A DNA stretch of 34,750 nt from Rhodothermales bacterium (GCA_040221055.1 JAVJVN010000008.1:1-34750); one strand, 5' to 3'. Shown: positions 1-9,336, numbered from the stretch's first letter. Notes: generated by a model not told the origin, from the sequence alone. Made by a program: numbers and translations.

Positions 1-108
1 AAGGCCATCAAAGTCAAGAGCCGAGGCTTCCGCAACAAGAAGCGGTTTGCAGATGCCATCTACTTCCATCTGGGAGGCCTTGACCTCTACCCTGCAGGGG
101 CTCGATGA
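1..108 (+). CDS. ISL3-family transposase, C-terminal 35 residues (partial)
   Basis: Frame 1 is open from base 1 to a TGA at 106-108. The peptide runs KAIKVKSRGFRNKKRF and then IYFHLGGLDLYP. The pattern of K-x-x-(A/S)-R-G-F-R-N followed by IYFHLGGLDLYP is the usual C-terminus of ISL3-type DDE transposases (family knowledge from memory). The catalytic residues lie upstream, outside the window. The stretch has no frame break, so the gene could be intact. It is unrelated to the IS3 remnant that follows. Confidence 0.7.
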   Translation, partial: KAIKVKSRGFRNKKRFADAIYFHLGGLDLYPAGAR

Positions 109-140
109 ACGGCGCTACCCACACGAACAATCGTAGAGCC
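1..140 (+). mobile_element. Right end of an ISL3-family insertion sequence
   Basis: The window opens inside an element whose transposase C-terminus lies at 1-108. The 30 bases after the stop include CTACCCACACGAA and finish at about 140 with AGAGCC. From memory this layout (stop, CACACGAA, terminal GAGCC) resembles the right terminal repeat of ISL3-family elements. The left end is outside the window, so length, intactness and target duplication cannot be judged. It is the outermost of three IS remnants on the left flank of the polysaccharide genes. Confidence 0.55.
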
Positions 141-196
141 ATTTTAAAGTGGAGAGTTCGGGCGATTACTACCACTTACAGAAACATGTGATCGCT

Positions 197-500
197 ACGA
201 AAACATCGAAGTTCACTGAGGCGCAGATCGTCCCTACGCCAGGCTGAGACCGGAGCTAAGGTCGCTGAGGTCTGTCGCAAGCGGGGTATCAGCGAGGCTA
301 CCTTCTACAACTGTAAGAAGAAGTACGGGGGCCTCGGCATCACAGAGCTCCGTCGCTTGCCACAGCTAGAGGAGGAGAACCATCAGCTCAAGAAGTTGGT
401 GGCGGACCTCTCGCTCGACAAGCAGGTGCTGCAGGACGTTATTAAAAATAGCTCTGCGGCCGGCTCAGCATCGATTCGTGGTAAATCACATGGTCGATGA
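197..500 (+). pseudogene. IS3-family transposase OrfA remnant
   Basis: Translation gives K-T-S-K-F-T-E-A-Q-I-V at 200-232 in one frame and continues from 234 in another as LRQAETGAKVAEVCRKRGIS, then EATFYNCKKKYGG. This is the helix-turn-helix and leucine-zipper protein of IS3 elements of the IS407/IS2-like type. Decay is visible. The expected ATG before the lysine is ACG at 197-199. About five bases seem to be missing near 232 (the usual IVFALRQAE reads IV then LRQAE), which shifts the frame. The usual W of FYNWKKKYGG is C. The frame ends with TGA at 498-500, overlapping the orfB start as in intact elements. No terminal inverted repeats could be assigned. Confidence 0.8.
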
Positions 501-1286
501 GTACAGAGTCTCGGCCCGGCGGGCTTGCCAGGTCGCTGTGCTGGCAAGATCGATGTTCATGTGCGAACCGTTCCCGACAAAGACGTGGCGCTCCGGGCAC
601 GCATCCGTGAGATCGCTGACGCGAGGGTTCGCTACGGCTTCTGACGCGTGTACGTACTTGTTCGCCGGGAGGGCTGGATGGTCAATCAAAAGCGCGAATA
701 TCGCATCTACAAGGAGAATGGGCTCAATTTGCGTAGCAAGCAACCACGTAGAAGCCGCGCAGCTGCACACCGCCTGGATCGGGTAGAAGCTGTAAGACCA
801 ATCGAGTCATGGAGCATGGATTTTGTCAGTGATGCCCTGTTCGACGGCCGCAGATTCAGGGCCGTTACAATAGTTGAGAATTTTAGTCGGGAGTGCCTGG
901 CCATTCATGCAGATCAGTCGCTGAAAGGTGGCGACGTCAGGGCCGTCGTTGAACGGGTCTGTGCTGGCTTCGGACAGGCACCGTATCGTATTCAAGTTGA
1001 CAACGGTGGCGAGTTCATCAGCAATATCATCGCTCAACGGGCCTGCGACAACGGCGTAACGCTGGACTTTTCCAGACCGGGCAAGCCAACCGATAATCCG
1101 AACATTCAATCATTCAACGGTTCCTTCCGGGATGAGTGTTTGAACCTGCATTGGTTCCTGTCACTCGACGACGCCCGCGAGAAGATTGAGGCCTGGCGAC
1201 TTGAGTATAACTCCTTCCGTCCGCACTCCTCTCTGGGCGATCTGACACCCGAGGAGTTCACCGCCTTCAGGGAAGCTTACAGGTTG
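490..1286 (+). pseudogene. IS3-family transposase OrfB remnant (DDE integrase, inactive)
   Basis: This is the rve-type integrase of an IS3 element. It starts with MVDEYRVSARRACQV at 490, changes frame around 550-590, meets an in-frame TGA at 642-644 (GFxRVYVL, where R is expected) and stays open from 645 on. The first two catalytic Asp codons are present (SMDF at about 819; VDNGGEF at about 999). The third catalytic residue, normally E in DNPFIESFNG, is Q (CAA at 1107-1109). The conserved end [15 protein letters not shown] is followed by no transposase stop: the frame runs on into the next gene at 1287. A frameshift, a nonsense codon and a lost catalytic Glu together make it a dead element. 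Confidence 0.88.
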
Positions 1287-2519
1287 ATGGCAAATTTACA
1301 GTTAAGGTGCACAACAATGCCAATAATACAATCTAGCTTGCCGAGTATATCTACTCTGGTTATATTTTACGCGTGCACTTTCTTATTGCTGCTGAGTCCG
1401 TACACAGTTTATGGGAGACCAGATATTCTTGTTGCTGTAATATTATCTTTCTACGGCCTGTTCAAACTACGAGGCAACATACAGAAGATTATAGTTCGTG
1501 ATTTTGTTGTTTTAAGCGTAGTACTATTAGTAACTCTCTACGGATCACTTATGTCTGTATTGTTTGTTGAGGTTCAGTTTCAACATGCAAGAGTCATTAT
1601 TTCTTATATTATTTCGTATTCTGCTTTCATCGGTCTCTTAGTTTTTTCCGTGAGGAACGGTGTGACGAATAAACAGGCCGCCAATGCCGTGATCTACGCA
1701 GTTACTATCAATTCTATTATTATTCTGATTTCTTTTTTTTCTACTAATTTCAGAATATTTATTGAAAGCTTACTTGTGCAAATGGATTTGGATTATTCTG
1801 AAAGTTTTAAATTTCGAGGAATAGCCTCTGCTGGCGGTTCCGGTCTCTCAATACTGTATGCTATCGCATTCATAGTATTGTTAGAAAAAATACGTGACAA
1901 GAAAATAAATATCATGGTTGGGTATGTCTTGGCTGTTATGTATTTTGCTACGTCTCTTTTAATCGGTCGTACCGGTGTGATTCTGATCTTGCTGGTAACA
2001 GCATATTATTCTATTCCATCCTTGAGGCTTTTATTGCCCGTTTTATTAACTTCATTAATATTCTACTATTATTACGAAGAAATAGGTTTATATGTAAACG
2101 ATGTGCTTGGCCCTAATATCTTCTGGTATACGATAGGATTTCTGTTTGAAGGTGGTGCAGGGATTGATACTGAAGGGACGCTATCAGCCGTTCAATCTCA
2201 TTGGTTCATTCCTAAGGACTACCATTTGCTTATTGGTTACGGATTCTATGGTATCGGCGATTTTGAGCCGTGGACTGATTCTGGCTATATGAGAACATTG
2301 TTGTCAGTTGGGTTGCCTTTAGCCGTGTTTGTTTACCTTTTGATGGTTTTTATGATTTATCCCACTGTGAGGAAAAACCGGATGCTGCTCCTAATATTCT
2401 CAGTATTGTTGATATCAGAGATAAAGGAGCCATTCTTCTTTTCTGGTTTTGGTCTTAGGGCTTTTCTTCTTTTATATATATTTGAGAAATTTAGGAGTCA
2501 CATTCGGGTACAACGTTAG
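1287..2519 (+). CDS. Wzy-like O-antigen/exopolysaccharide polymerase, polytopic membrane protein
   Basis: This is a very hydrophobic protein of about 400-410 residues with roughly ten predicted membrane helices, the first at about residues 20-45. Near residues 300-345 there is a hydrophilic loop with [19 protein letters not shown] and then [16 protein letters not shown]. Large periplasmic loops with a G-x-G-x-x-x-S/D-x-x-Y pattern are typical of Wzy/O-antigen ligase family proteins, which join undecaprenyl-linked repeat units at the periplasmic face. The open frame continues upstream into the dead IS3 orfB, so I place the start at ATG 1287 (AGG just upstream) or ATG 1317 (AAGG nine bases upstream). 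The IS insertion or decay may have replaced the original 5' end. The region is AT-rich compared with the second half of the window. Confidence 0.75.
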   Translation: MANLQLRCTTMPIIQSSLPSISTLVIFYACTFLLLLSPYTVYGRPDILVAVILSFYGLFKLRGNIQKIIVRDFVVLSVVLLVTLYGSLMSVLFVEVQFQHARVIISYIISYSAFIGLLVFSVRNGVTNKQAANAVIYAVTINSIIILISFFSTNFRIFIESLLVQMDLDYSESFKFRGIASAGGSGLSILYAIAFIVLLEKIRDKKINIMVGYVLAVMYFATSLLIGRTGVILILLVTAYYSIPSLRLLLPVLLTSLIFYYYYEEIGLYVNDVLGPNIFWYTIGFLFEGGAGIDTEGTLSAVQSHWFIPKDYHLLIGYGFYGIGDFEPWTDSGYMRTLLSVGLPLAVFVYLLMVFMIYPTVRKNRMLLLIFSVLLISEIKEPFFFSGFGLRAFLLLYIFEKFRSHIRVQR

Positions 2520-2576
2520 AGCAAAGAATTTAGGCAATACAGTTAGTGTATGCCTAGAAAGTGATGCGTTGATGTC

Positions 2577-3695
2577 ATGAAAGTATTGCATGTTATTGTA
2601 GGGCTCAGTTTAGGAGGGGCTGAATCAATGCTTTTTAGATTAATCTCATTTACACCCGAGCATGAGCATATTGTAGTTTCTCTTACGGACTCTGGTTATA
2701 TCGGTTCAAAAATAAAAGGAGCGGGTCACGTAGTATTATGCCTACATCTTAGTTCTTTCAATTTTGTAAATGCCTTTTGGACACTTTACAAACTGATTAG
2801 AAAGAATCAGCCAGATGCTATTCAAACATGGATGTACCATTCTGATCTTATTGGTGGGGTATTGGGAAGATTGGCGGGGGTTAGAAAGATAATATGGAAT
2901 ATACGTAACACAGAGATCCCACAGAGTCGATTCTCCAGGACTTATGTGGTATTGAAAATATGTTCATTAGCATCGCGTTCGCTCCCACATGAAATAATAT
3001 GCAATTCTAACGCGGGCCTTGAGAGTCATAGTGCATTGGGATACGAGCGCAAACGAATGTTAGTTATACCGAATGGGTACGACGCTTCCGTCTGGAATCC
3101 AGCGCTTTACGATCGGGCATCATTAAGAAGAAAGTACGGACTGCCCCAGGATGCGTTCATTATCGGAATGATCGGGCGTCATGATCGACTTAAGGGCTAT
3201 GATGATTTCATTAAGGCAGCTGCTTTGTTAGCGGAGAAGCGTCTTGATTACACTCTTTTCTTTGGGGTTGGACGTGGAGTAAATCATGATAATCCTGAGT
3301 TTAATAAATTGATTTCTAAATACGGAAAGAATGCTGAGTTCAAGTTAATCGATGAGCAGAGCGATATCGCGGAGATTATGGCTACTCTTGATGTCTTTTG
3401 TTTGTCTTCAAAAGCTGAAGGTTTTCCCAATGTGGTTGCGGAGGCGATGCTAATGAAAATACCTTGTGTGGTCACTGACGTTGGTGACGCATCAGTAATC
3501 GTTGGCAACACTGGTATTATTGTTCCTCCTTGCAACCAACAAGCGCTTGCCGATGCATTCCTAGAGATGATTGAAATGTCCAGTCAGGAGCGGTTATCAA
3601 GAGGAGTATCTGCCCGGCAAAGAATCATTGAGCACTATGATATTCAGGATGTTGCTCAGAGGTATACTGCAATCTATTGTACGAATGAGTGTTAA
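2577..3695 (+). CDS. Glycosyltransferase family 4 (GT-B fold)
   Basis: The 372-residue protein begins MKVLHVIVGLSLGGAESM, the N-terminal Rossmann start of GT4 retaining glycosyltransferases, in which the GGAE turn follows the first strand. Further on are VIPNGYD (about residue 165), GRHDRLKGYDDF (about 200) and EGFPNVVAEAM (about 280-290). The last is the E-x7-E motif that contacts the nucleotide-sugar donor. It probably adds one sugar to the lipid-linked repeat unit at the cytoplasmic membrane face. The donor and acceptor cannot be told from sequence. It sits 57 bases after the Wzy-like gene and one base before the next gene, so the genes are likely co-transcribed. Confidence 0.9.
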   Translation: MKVLHVIVGLSLGGAESMLFRLISFTPEHEHIVVSLTDSGYIGSKIKGAGHVVLCLHLSSFNFVNAFWTLYKLIRKNQPDAIQTWMYHSDLIGGVLGRLAGVRKIIWNIRNTEIPQSRFSRTYVVLKICSLASRSLPHEIICNSNAGLESHSALGYERKRMLVIPNGYDASVWNPALYDRASLRRKYGLPQDAFIIGMIGRHDRLKGYDDFIKAAALLAEKRLDYTLFFGVGRGVNHDNPEFNKLISKYGKNAEFKLIDEQSDIAEIMATLDVFCLSSKAEGFPNVVAEAMLMKIPCVVTDVGDASVIVGNTGIIVPPCNQQALADAFLEMIEMSSQERLSRGVSARQRIIEHYDIQDVAQRYTAIYCTNEC

Positions 3696-3696
3696 T

Positions 3697-4536
3697 ATGA
3701 ATAATAATATTGATGAAAAAACTGTGTCTGGATTTGGCGATGAGTGGGAGCGTTTCGATCAATCAGTGCTTCCCACTGACGAAAACCAACGGTTGTTTGT
3801 CAAATATTTCAGAGTCTTTCCCTGGGAATCGCTACCGGTTGGTGCGCAAGGCTTCGATATGGGTTGTGGCAGCGGTAGATGGGCTCGGATGGTCGCGCCT
3901 CGCGTCCGTCTCTTGCATTGCATTGATCCCAGCTCCGCGATAGACGTCGCGCGGCGCAATCTGTCAACATATGCCAACTGCCTGTTTTATCAGGCTGGTG
4001 TTGGTGATTTAGTGTTACCTGATAGCAGTATGGATTTTGGTTATTCGCTTGGTGTGCTGCATCATATTCCAAATACACAGAAAGGTATAGACGACTGCGT
4101 TCGAATGCTCAAGCCTGGCGCGCCACTTCTCTTATATCTCTACTACGCATTAGACAATCAATCGGGGTGGTATCGTATGCTTTGGAAAACTAGCGATATA
4201 CTCCGTAGGTTAATTTGTCGTTTCCCGCACAAACCACGGTATGTTATTAGTCAGATAATAGCGAGTATTGTCTACCTACCTATAGCTAGATTCGCTGCGT
4301 TGTTGGAGCTATGCGGAATGAGTGCAAGAAAGGTTGAGAGATTACCCCTCGGATCTTATCGGAATTTAAGTTTCTACACCATGCGTACCGATGCATTGGA
4401 TCGATTTGGAACCCATCTTGAGCAACGGTTTACGAAGAAGGAAATTAAGTTAATGATGGAGAATGCAGGTCTTGATTCCATCCACTTTTCCGACGAGTCG
4501 CCGTTTTGGTGCGCAGTTGGCTTTAAAGCGGAGTAA
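3697..4536 (+). CDS. SAM-dependent class I methyltransferase
   Basis: From ATG 3697 the protein has 279 residues. Motif I, FDMGCGSGRWA, is at about residues 53-63, followed by an acidic strand end (HCIDPSS) and LGVLHHIPNTQKGID (about 115-130), the pattern of Methyltransf_11/25-type enzymes. Its role is probably O- or N-methylation of a sugar in the polysaccharide, an inference from its position between a glycosyltransferase and asparagine synthase. The C-terminal half holds a hydrophobic stretch (IIASIVYLPIARFAALLEL) that might associate with the membrane. ATG 3685 in the same frame is an alternative start that would overlap the upstream gene by 11 bases. The 3697 start lies one base after the upstream stop. 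Confidence 0.85.
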   Translation: MNNNIDEKTVSGFGDEWERFDQSVLPTDENQRLFVKYFRVFPWESLPVGAQGFDMGCGSGRWARMVAPRVRLLHCIDPSSAIDVARRNLSTYANCLFYQAGVGDLVLPDSSMDFGYSLGVLHHIPNTQKGIDDCVRMLKPGAPLLLYLYYALDNQSGWYRMLWKTSDILRRLICRFPHKPRYVISQIIASIVYLPIARFAALLELCGMSARKVERLPLGSYRNLSFYTMRTDALDRFGTHLEQRFTKKEIKLMMENAGLDSIHFSDESPFWCAVGFKAE

Positions 4537-4539
4537 AAT

Positions 4540-6489
4540 ATGTGTGGTTTTACGGGGTATTTTACCGCCGGTAGGTCGATAGAGGAATTCGCAACCCATA
4601 GGCTTTTAAAGAGCATGGCTCAGACTATAGTACATAGAGGGCCGGACAGTGCTGGTTATTGGGCAGATACGTCGGCTGGGGTAGGGCTTGCTCATCGACG
4701 TCTGGCAATTGTTGATCTAAGTCCAGCTGGAGCTCAACCTATGTCTTCCGTCAGCGAGCGTTACGTATTAGCGTTTAATGGCGAAATATACAATCATATG
4801 CGTCTTCGTGGGCAACTGAATCGTGAAGGCAGGCTCACGGCGAACTGGCGCGGCCATTCCGACACCGAAACTTTACTGGCAGGTATCGACGCATGGGGCT
4901 TGGAAGCAACTTTGAAGCGCGCCATTGGGATGTTTGCACTGGCAGTGTGGGATCGCTCCGAACGTATGTTAACACTCGCACGCGACCGCTTGGGTGAAAA
5001 ACCGCTTTACTACGGATGGCAGGGACAGGGTGGCGAGGCGGTATTTTTGTTCGGTTCAGAGTTGTCAGCATTGCGCCGACATCCTGCCTTTTCGGCAGAG
5101 ATTAATCGTAATGCTCTGGCGCTTTACATGCGACATAATTACATCGGCGGCCAGTATTCTATTTTCTCAGGTATACACAAGTTGTTGCCTGGGCATCTGC
5201 TCACGCTGTCTTGTGATGCTCCAGAGCCTGTATTGCGTTCTTGGTGGTCTGGTGCAGCTACCGCCGAAAATGGCGTGGGTAAGCCTTTCCCCGGCTCGCC
5301 TAAAGATGCTGTGGATACACTTGAAGGTTTACTACGAGATGCAATAGCACAGCAGATGATAGCTGATGTACCGCTGGGCGCGTTCTTATCAGGGGGCGTT
5401 GACTCATCCACTGTGGTGGCATTGATGCAAACTCAGAGCAGTCAACCGATTAGCACTTATAGTATTGGCTTTCATGAAAAGAGCTACAATGAAGCACAAC
5501 ATGCTAAGGCGGTGGCGAAGCACCTTGGAACAAATCATACTGAGTATTATGTCACCTCTGAGCAGGCACAAACCGTTATCCCTAGATTGCCAACGTTATA
5601 TTCAGAACCGTTTGCCGACTCCTCGCAAATCCCAACTTATCTTGTCAGCCAACTGGCCCGACAGCATGTTGCAGTGTCGCTTTCCGGAGATGCAGGGGAT
5701 GAATTATTTTGCGGTTACAGACGCTACCAGATGACGGCTGCTTTGTGGGGTAAGATTTCGTATTTGCCTCTAACAATTCGCCAGTTGACTGCAGGCTTGA
5801 TTACAGCCATTCCGCCTACAGCGTGGGACAAGCTGGGTGCCGTGTTATCGGTATCTCGACTGGGTGATAAGTTGCATAAGGGAGGAGCACTTCTTGATAA
5901 GCGCACGGTGACAGATTTGTATCTGGGCATGGTATCACACTGGGAGGACCCCGCAGCTGTAGTGCTTGGCTCAACAGAGCCAGCAACTATCTTGACAGGC
6001 GCGGCGCCAGCTCTTGAAGGCTTAGGTGATGTAGAGCGCATGATGGCGTTGGATATGTTAAGCTACCTACCTGACGATATTCTTGTTAAGGTGGATCGTG
6101 CCGCCATGGGCGTTAGCTTAGAGACCCGGATTCCCTTCCTTGATCATCGCGTGGTGGAATTTGCTTGGTCGTTGCCACTGAATTATAAGTTACGTAACGG
6201 GGTCTCTAAATGGCCGCTACGCCAAGTGTTATATCGCCATATACCGCGTGATTTGATTGAGCGGCCAAAAATGGGTTTTGGCGTTCCGATTGATGCATGG
6301 CTGCGCGGTCCGCTTAAGGACTGGGCCGAAGATTTATTGGACCAGACACGCTTGCGCCAAGAGGGTTTTTTCAATCCGATACTGATTCGCGCAAGATGGG
6401 CTGAACACCTGTCTGGGCAGCGTAATTGGCAGCACCATCTGTGGAACGTGCTAATGTTTCAAGCGTGGCTGGAAGTCCATAATGACTGA
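4540..6489 (+). CDS. asnB: Asparagine synthase (glutamine-hydrolysing), AsnB type
   Basis: The 649-residue protein begins MCGFTGYF, so Cys2 is the N-terminal nucleophile of the class II glutamine amidotransferase domain (about 1-210). Typical motifs follow: RGPDS, HRRLAIVDLS, FNGEIYN and SDTETLL. The synthetase domain has the PP-loop SGGVDSS at residues 284-290, then SLSGDAGDELFCGYRRY and ETRIPFLDHRVVEFA. It transfers ammonia from glutamine to a carboxylate through an acyl-adenylate. In polysaccharide loci such enzymes often amidate a uronic acid or act on sugar precursors, which fits here because a HexNAc uronate pathway is encoded downstream at 10486 (inference). It starts four bases after the methyltransferase stop. 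Length and motifs are complete. Confidence 0.95.
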   Translation: MCGFTGYFTAGRSIEEFATHRLLKSMAQTIVHRGPDSAGYWADTSAGVGLAHRRLAIVDLSPAGAQPMSSVSERYVLAFNGEIYNHMRLRGQLNREGRLTANWRGHSDTETLLAGIDAWGLEATLKRAIGMFALAVWDRSERMLTLARDRLGEKPLYYGWQGQGGEAVFLFGSELSALRRHPAFSAEINRNALALYMRHNYIGGQYSIFSGIHKLLPGHLLTLSCDAPEPVLRSWWSGAATAENGVGKPFPGSPKDAVDTLEGLLRDAIAQQMIADVPLGAFLSGGVDSSTVVALMQTQSSQPISTYSIGFHEKSYNEAQHAKAVAKHLGTNHTEYYVTSEQAQTVIPRLPTLYSEPFADSSQIPTYLVSQLARQHVAVSLSGDAGDELFCGYRRYQMTAALWGKISYLPLTIRQLTAGLITAIPPTAWDKLGAVLSVSRLGDKLHKGGALLDKRTVTDLYLGMVSHWEDPAAVVLGSTEPATILTGAAPALEGLGDVERMMALDMLSYLPDDILVKVDRAAMGVSLETRIPFLDHRVVEFAWSLPLNYKLRNGVSKWPLRQVLYRHIPRDLIERPKMGFGVPIDAWLRGPLKDWAEDLLDQTRLRQEGFFNPILIRARWAEHLSGQRNWQHHLWNVLMFQAWLEVHND

Positions 6490-6493
6490 AGTG

Positions 6494-6533
6494 CGAATAA
6501 TATTATTCGTGACTCTAATTATTTATATAATTA
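6494..6533. repeat. Two AT-rich palindromes just after asnB
   Basis: CGAATAATATTATTCG at 6494-6509 is a perfect 16-base palindrome. Six bases later TAATTA (6516-6521) and TAATTA (6528-6533) flank a six-base spacer, giving a second inverted repeat. They sit 5-44 bases beyond the asnB stop and could help end transcription, but no long T-run follows. They could also be a DNA-binding site. Confidence 0.4.
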
Positions 6534-6642
6534 CCGATGACACATGAAAAATAGGACCAGATTCAACTCTGAAGTACTTTAATCTACCGAGTTAGGAAAA
6601 GCGGCCAGTTACCTATAGGCTTTTGTCCTATTCTCCAACAAA

Positions 6643-6753
6643 ATGAGTTGCTACAAGTACCTGACCTACGCAAAACGATGCGAGATAGTCGTGTTAAAGA
6701 AAAGCGGTTCTAGTCAGCAGCGCATCGCAGATGCCATTTTGAGTAATGAATGA
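6643..6753 (+). pseudogene. IS30-like transposase N-terminal scrap
   Basis: A short frame encodes 36 residues: MSCYKYLTYAKRCEIVVLKK followed by SGSSQQRIADAI and a stop. It matches the start of IS30-family transposases (MSxxHLTxxERxxIxxLxxxGxSxxxIAxxIG, from memory), the helix-turn-helix that binds the element ends. The rest of the transposase is absent. The surrounding 305-base gap between asnB and the next glycosyltransferase (6490-6794) holds nothing else I can support apart from the two palindromes near 6500. Confidence 0.6.
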
Positions 6754-6794
6754 AATGTCAAAAGCCAGGATCTAAAGACGGACAGAGATAATTG

Positions 6795-7919
6795 ATGGCT
6801 ACGGTTCTTCTCATAGCGTCCTTAGGATCCTCCCTACGCAATTTTCGCGGACAGTTGATAGAGGACTTTCGAGCGCGAGGGCATGATGTGCACACTGCGG
6901 CACCTTTTCAAGATGCAGATGCAACTACAAGAAAATGGCTTACGTCACGTGGAGTGCATTGTCACGATATCCCACTTGTGCGTGCTGGACTCAGCCCACA
7001 CTCTGACATATGCACACTACTGGCACTATACAATCTTATTAGGAAAGTACGTCCAGATAGCTGTCTTTCCTACACTATCAAGCCGGTAATATGGGGTGGA
7101 GTTGCTGCATGGTTGGCGCGAATACCGCAAAGGGTTGCGCTCATTACGGGTCTAGGTTACGCCTTCATTGAAGCCCCACAGGGCAAACGAGCCCTCGTAC
7201 GGTGGTTAGTGGGTCATTTGTATTCTATCGCGTTGAGACGGTCAACGTTGGTAATATTTCAGAACCCAGACGATTGTAACGACTTTCGTCGTTGGGGGCT
7301 TCTGCCATCTAGTGTTCCTGTTATAGTCGTGCATGGTTCGGGCGTAGATCTGAAGGTCTTCAGTCTAGTGCCCTTTCCTCAAAAACCTGTTCGCTTCCTG
7401 CTGGTCGCAAGATTGCTGGGTGACAAAGGAATCCGTGAGTATGCCGCATCGGCTGAGCGCCTGCATGTGAAGTGGCCAGAAGCCGAGTTTCATCTGGTTG
7501 GACCACTTGACACGAACCCTGACGGAATAAAAAGGGATGAAGTACAGGCGTGGCAGGATGCTGGGAATATAATCTGGCAGGGCGAATTGGAGGATGTTCG
7601 ACCTGCCATTGCTGGCGCACACGTCTTTGTGCTGCCCAGTTACCGTGAGGGTATGCCACGTACTGTTCTTGAAGCGATGTCGATGGGTCGCCCCGTTATT
7701 ACGACGGACGTACCAGGGTGTCGAGAGACGGTGGTAGAAGGCGTAAACGGCTTTCTCGTAGCGCGACAGGATATCGATGAGCTAGTAGGAGCCATGGAGC
7801 GTTTTCTTGTGGCACCAAATCTGACAATTAAAATGGGAGCAAATTCTCGTATGATCGCAGAGGACAAATATGACGTACACAAGGTAAACGCCCAGATGAT
7901 TGCCGCGATGAATCTATGA
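6795..7919 (+). CDS. Glycosyltransferase family 4, PglA-like
   Basis: From ATG 6795 the protein has 374 residues; a TTG directly before it is the only other close start. The N-terminus VLLIASLGSSLRNFRGQLIE and the segment SYTIKPVIWGGVAAW then ALITGLGYAFIE resemble PglA/CapM-type GT4 enzymes, which add the second sugar to undecaprenyl-PP-bacillosamine. The donor-site motif YREGMPRTVLEAMSMGRP is at about residues 282-300. Position supports this: the genes for the first sugar (PglC, PglD, PglE) follow. The transferred sugar could be GalNAc or its uronic acid, since a TviB-like dehydrogenase is encoded downstream (inference). It begins about 40 bases after the IS30 scrap. Confidence 0.88.
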   Translation: MATVLLIASLGSSLRNFRGQLIEDFRARGHDVHTAAPFQDADATTRKWLTSRGVHCHDIPLVRAGLSPHSDICTLLALYNLIRKVRPDSCLSYTIKPVIWGGVAAWLARIPQRVALITGLGYAFIEAPQGKRALVRWLVGHLYSIALRRSTLVIFQNPDDCNDFRRWGLLPSSVPVIVVHGSGVDLKVFSLVPFPQKPVRFLLVARLLGDKGIREYAASAERLHVKWPEAEFHLVGPLDTNPDGIKRDEVQAWQDAGNIIWQGELEDVRPAIAGAHVFVLPSYREGMPRTVLEAMSMGRPVITTDVPGCRETVVEGVNGFLVARQDIDELVGAMERFLVAPNLTIKMGANSRMIAEDKYDVHKVNAQMIAAMNL

Positions 7920-8063
7920 GTACAATGGACACATTTTTGGTCTACTCACTTTGATGAACACCTCGAGCGAGGTACCCCCGCCTTGAAGGCCTATTCGGGA
8001 TCTACGCCGAACCTCCTGCCGTTCTATCTCGAGCCCCATCGAACCAGTAAGTATGTTACCACC

Positions 8064-8690
8064 ATGATTGCACGCACTACGACCTACCAACGTTGGGGTA
8101 AATCGATAATCGAGCGAACGCTTGCAGCGGCCGGTTTATTCATGCTCTCTCCGCTGATCGGTGCACTTGCGGCGCTCGTACGAATCCAGTTAGGTAGTCC
8201 GGTTTTTTATGTGCAGGAACGTCCGGGCCTACACGGCATTTCGTTTCACATCTACAAATTCCGTACAATGAAGGACTCACGAGGCCCAGATGGGAGCCTG
8301 CTGCCGGACGCCAAACGCATCTCTCCATTCGGCCACTTCCTTCGCAGTACGAGCCTTGACGAACTGCCCGAATTATGGAATGTACTACGAGGCGACATGA
8401 GCCTAGTAGGCCCACGCCCCCTTCTATTGGAGTACCTAAATCTTTACACTCCTGAGCAGTTGCGCCGTCATGACGTCAAGCCTGGAATTACTGGTTGGGC
8501 ACAGGTGAACGGTCGAAATGCAATCTCCTGGGAGCGGAGATTCGAGCTTGACACTTGGTACGTTGACAACAGATCTTTCTTACTTGACCTGAAAATACTC
8601 TGGATGACTATTGTCAAGGTTTTGAAGCGGGACGGAATAAATGCAGAAGACCAGGCCACCATGCAACGGTTTACGGGTAGTAGCGAATGA
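8064..8690 (+). CDS. pglC: PglC-like phosphoglycosyl transferase (initiating sugar transferase)
   Basis: From ATG 8064 the protein has 208 residues, the size of small monotopic phosphoglycosyl transferases such as PglC. A hydrophobic re-entrant helix lies at about residues 17-40. KFRTMKD follows at 65-71, and the catalytic Asp-Glu pair is in [20 protein letters not shown] (D99, E100). VGPRPL and [13 protein letters not shown] complete the family signature. It transfers a phospho-sugar, probably phospho-diNAcBac, from UDP to undecaprenyl phosphate on the cytoplasmic face. The frame is open further upstream to a TTG at 7983, but that extension does not match the family. The stop overlaps the next gene's ATG by four bases (ATGA). 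The 144 bases before the start show no other gene. Confidence 0.9.
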   Translation: MIARTTTYQRWGKSIIERTLAAAGLFMLSPLIGALAALVRIQLGSPVFYVQERPGLHGISFHIYKFRTMKDSRGPDGSLLPDAKRISPFGHFLRSTSLDELPELWNVLRGDMSLVGPRPLLLEYLNLYTPEQLRRHDVKPGITGWAQVNGRNAISWERRFELDTWYVDNRSFLLDLKILWMTIVKVLKRDGINAEDQATMQRFTGSSE

Positions 8691-9331
8691 AGCTATTTGG
8701 TGTATTCGGCGCTAGCGGTTGCGGTAGGGGAGTCATGCCCCTTGTCCGGAATGCTTTTGGAATTCAATCGAGTTGCCAATATGTATTTGTAGACGATGCA
8801 AAACTCCCTCCACTGATTAACGGACAGAAATGCATGAGCTTCGACGCATTTACCCATCTTCATGAACAACAAAAATCAGTCTGCATTGCGATTGCGGACG
8901 GTCGTGTAAGGGCACGCGTTGTGGCACGATGCGAGGAGGCCGGACTATCGTTTTTTAGTGTCCGCGCGGGAAACGTTGTGGTCATGGATGCAGTTGAGAT
9001 TGGGGAGGGGACGATCTTGTCTCCATTTGTGACGCTGACGTCCAACATCCGAATTGGGAAACATTTTCATGCCAACTTGTACTCTTACGTTGAGCATGAC
9101 TGCGTCATCGGCGACTTTGTCACATTCGCTCCAGGCGCGAAGTGTAACGGAAACATCATTGTCGAGGATTACGCATATATTGGCGCAGGGGCAGTAATAA
9201 AGCAAGGCAAGCCAGGCGCTCCATTGCGCATTGGTCGTGGTGCGGTTGTCGGCATGGGATCCGTGGTGACAAGAGATGTGGCAGACGGAGTTACCGTGGT
9301 TGGTAACCCAGCACGTCCCCTTCTAAAGTAA
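8687..9331 (+). CDS. pglD: PglD/NeuD-like sugar N-acetyltransferase
   Basis: The 214-residue protein has an N-terminal Rossmann-like part (LFGVFGASGCGRGVMPLV) and then a left-handed beta-helix of hexapeptide repeats (about 100-205, for example VEIGEGTILSPFVTL and IIVEDYAYIGAGAVI). H137 in SYVEHDCVIGDF corresponds to the catalytic His of PglD-type enzymes. It acetylates the 4-amino group of the UDP-amino sugar made by PglE, giving UDP-N,N'-diacetylbacillosamine. It is translationally coupled to pglC by a 4-base overlap and lies five bases before pglE. Sialic-acid O-acetyltransferases (NeuD) are the main alternative, but the neighbours favour PglD. Confidence 0.88.
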   Translation: MKLFGVFGASGCGRGVMPLVRNAFGIQSSCQYVFVDDAKLPPLINGQKCMSFDAFTHLHEQQKSVCIAIADGRVRARVVARCEEAGLSFFSVRAGNVVVMDAVEIGEGTILSPFVTLTSNIRIGKHFHANLYSYVEHDCVIGDFVTFAPGAKCNGNIIVEDYAYIGAGAVIKQGKPGAPLRIGRGAVVGMGSVVTRDVADGVTVVGNPARPLLK

Positions 9332-9336
9332 ATAGA

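Noticed and set aside
648-2519. A single 623-residue transposase-polymerase fusion protein
   Set aside because: The transposase part carries a frameshift, a nonsense codon and a lost catalytic residue; it is a decayed element reading into the next gene, so the gene was split at 1287.
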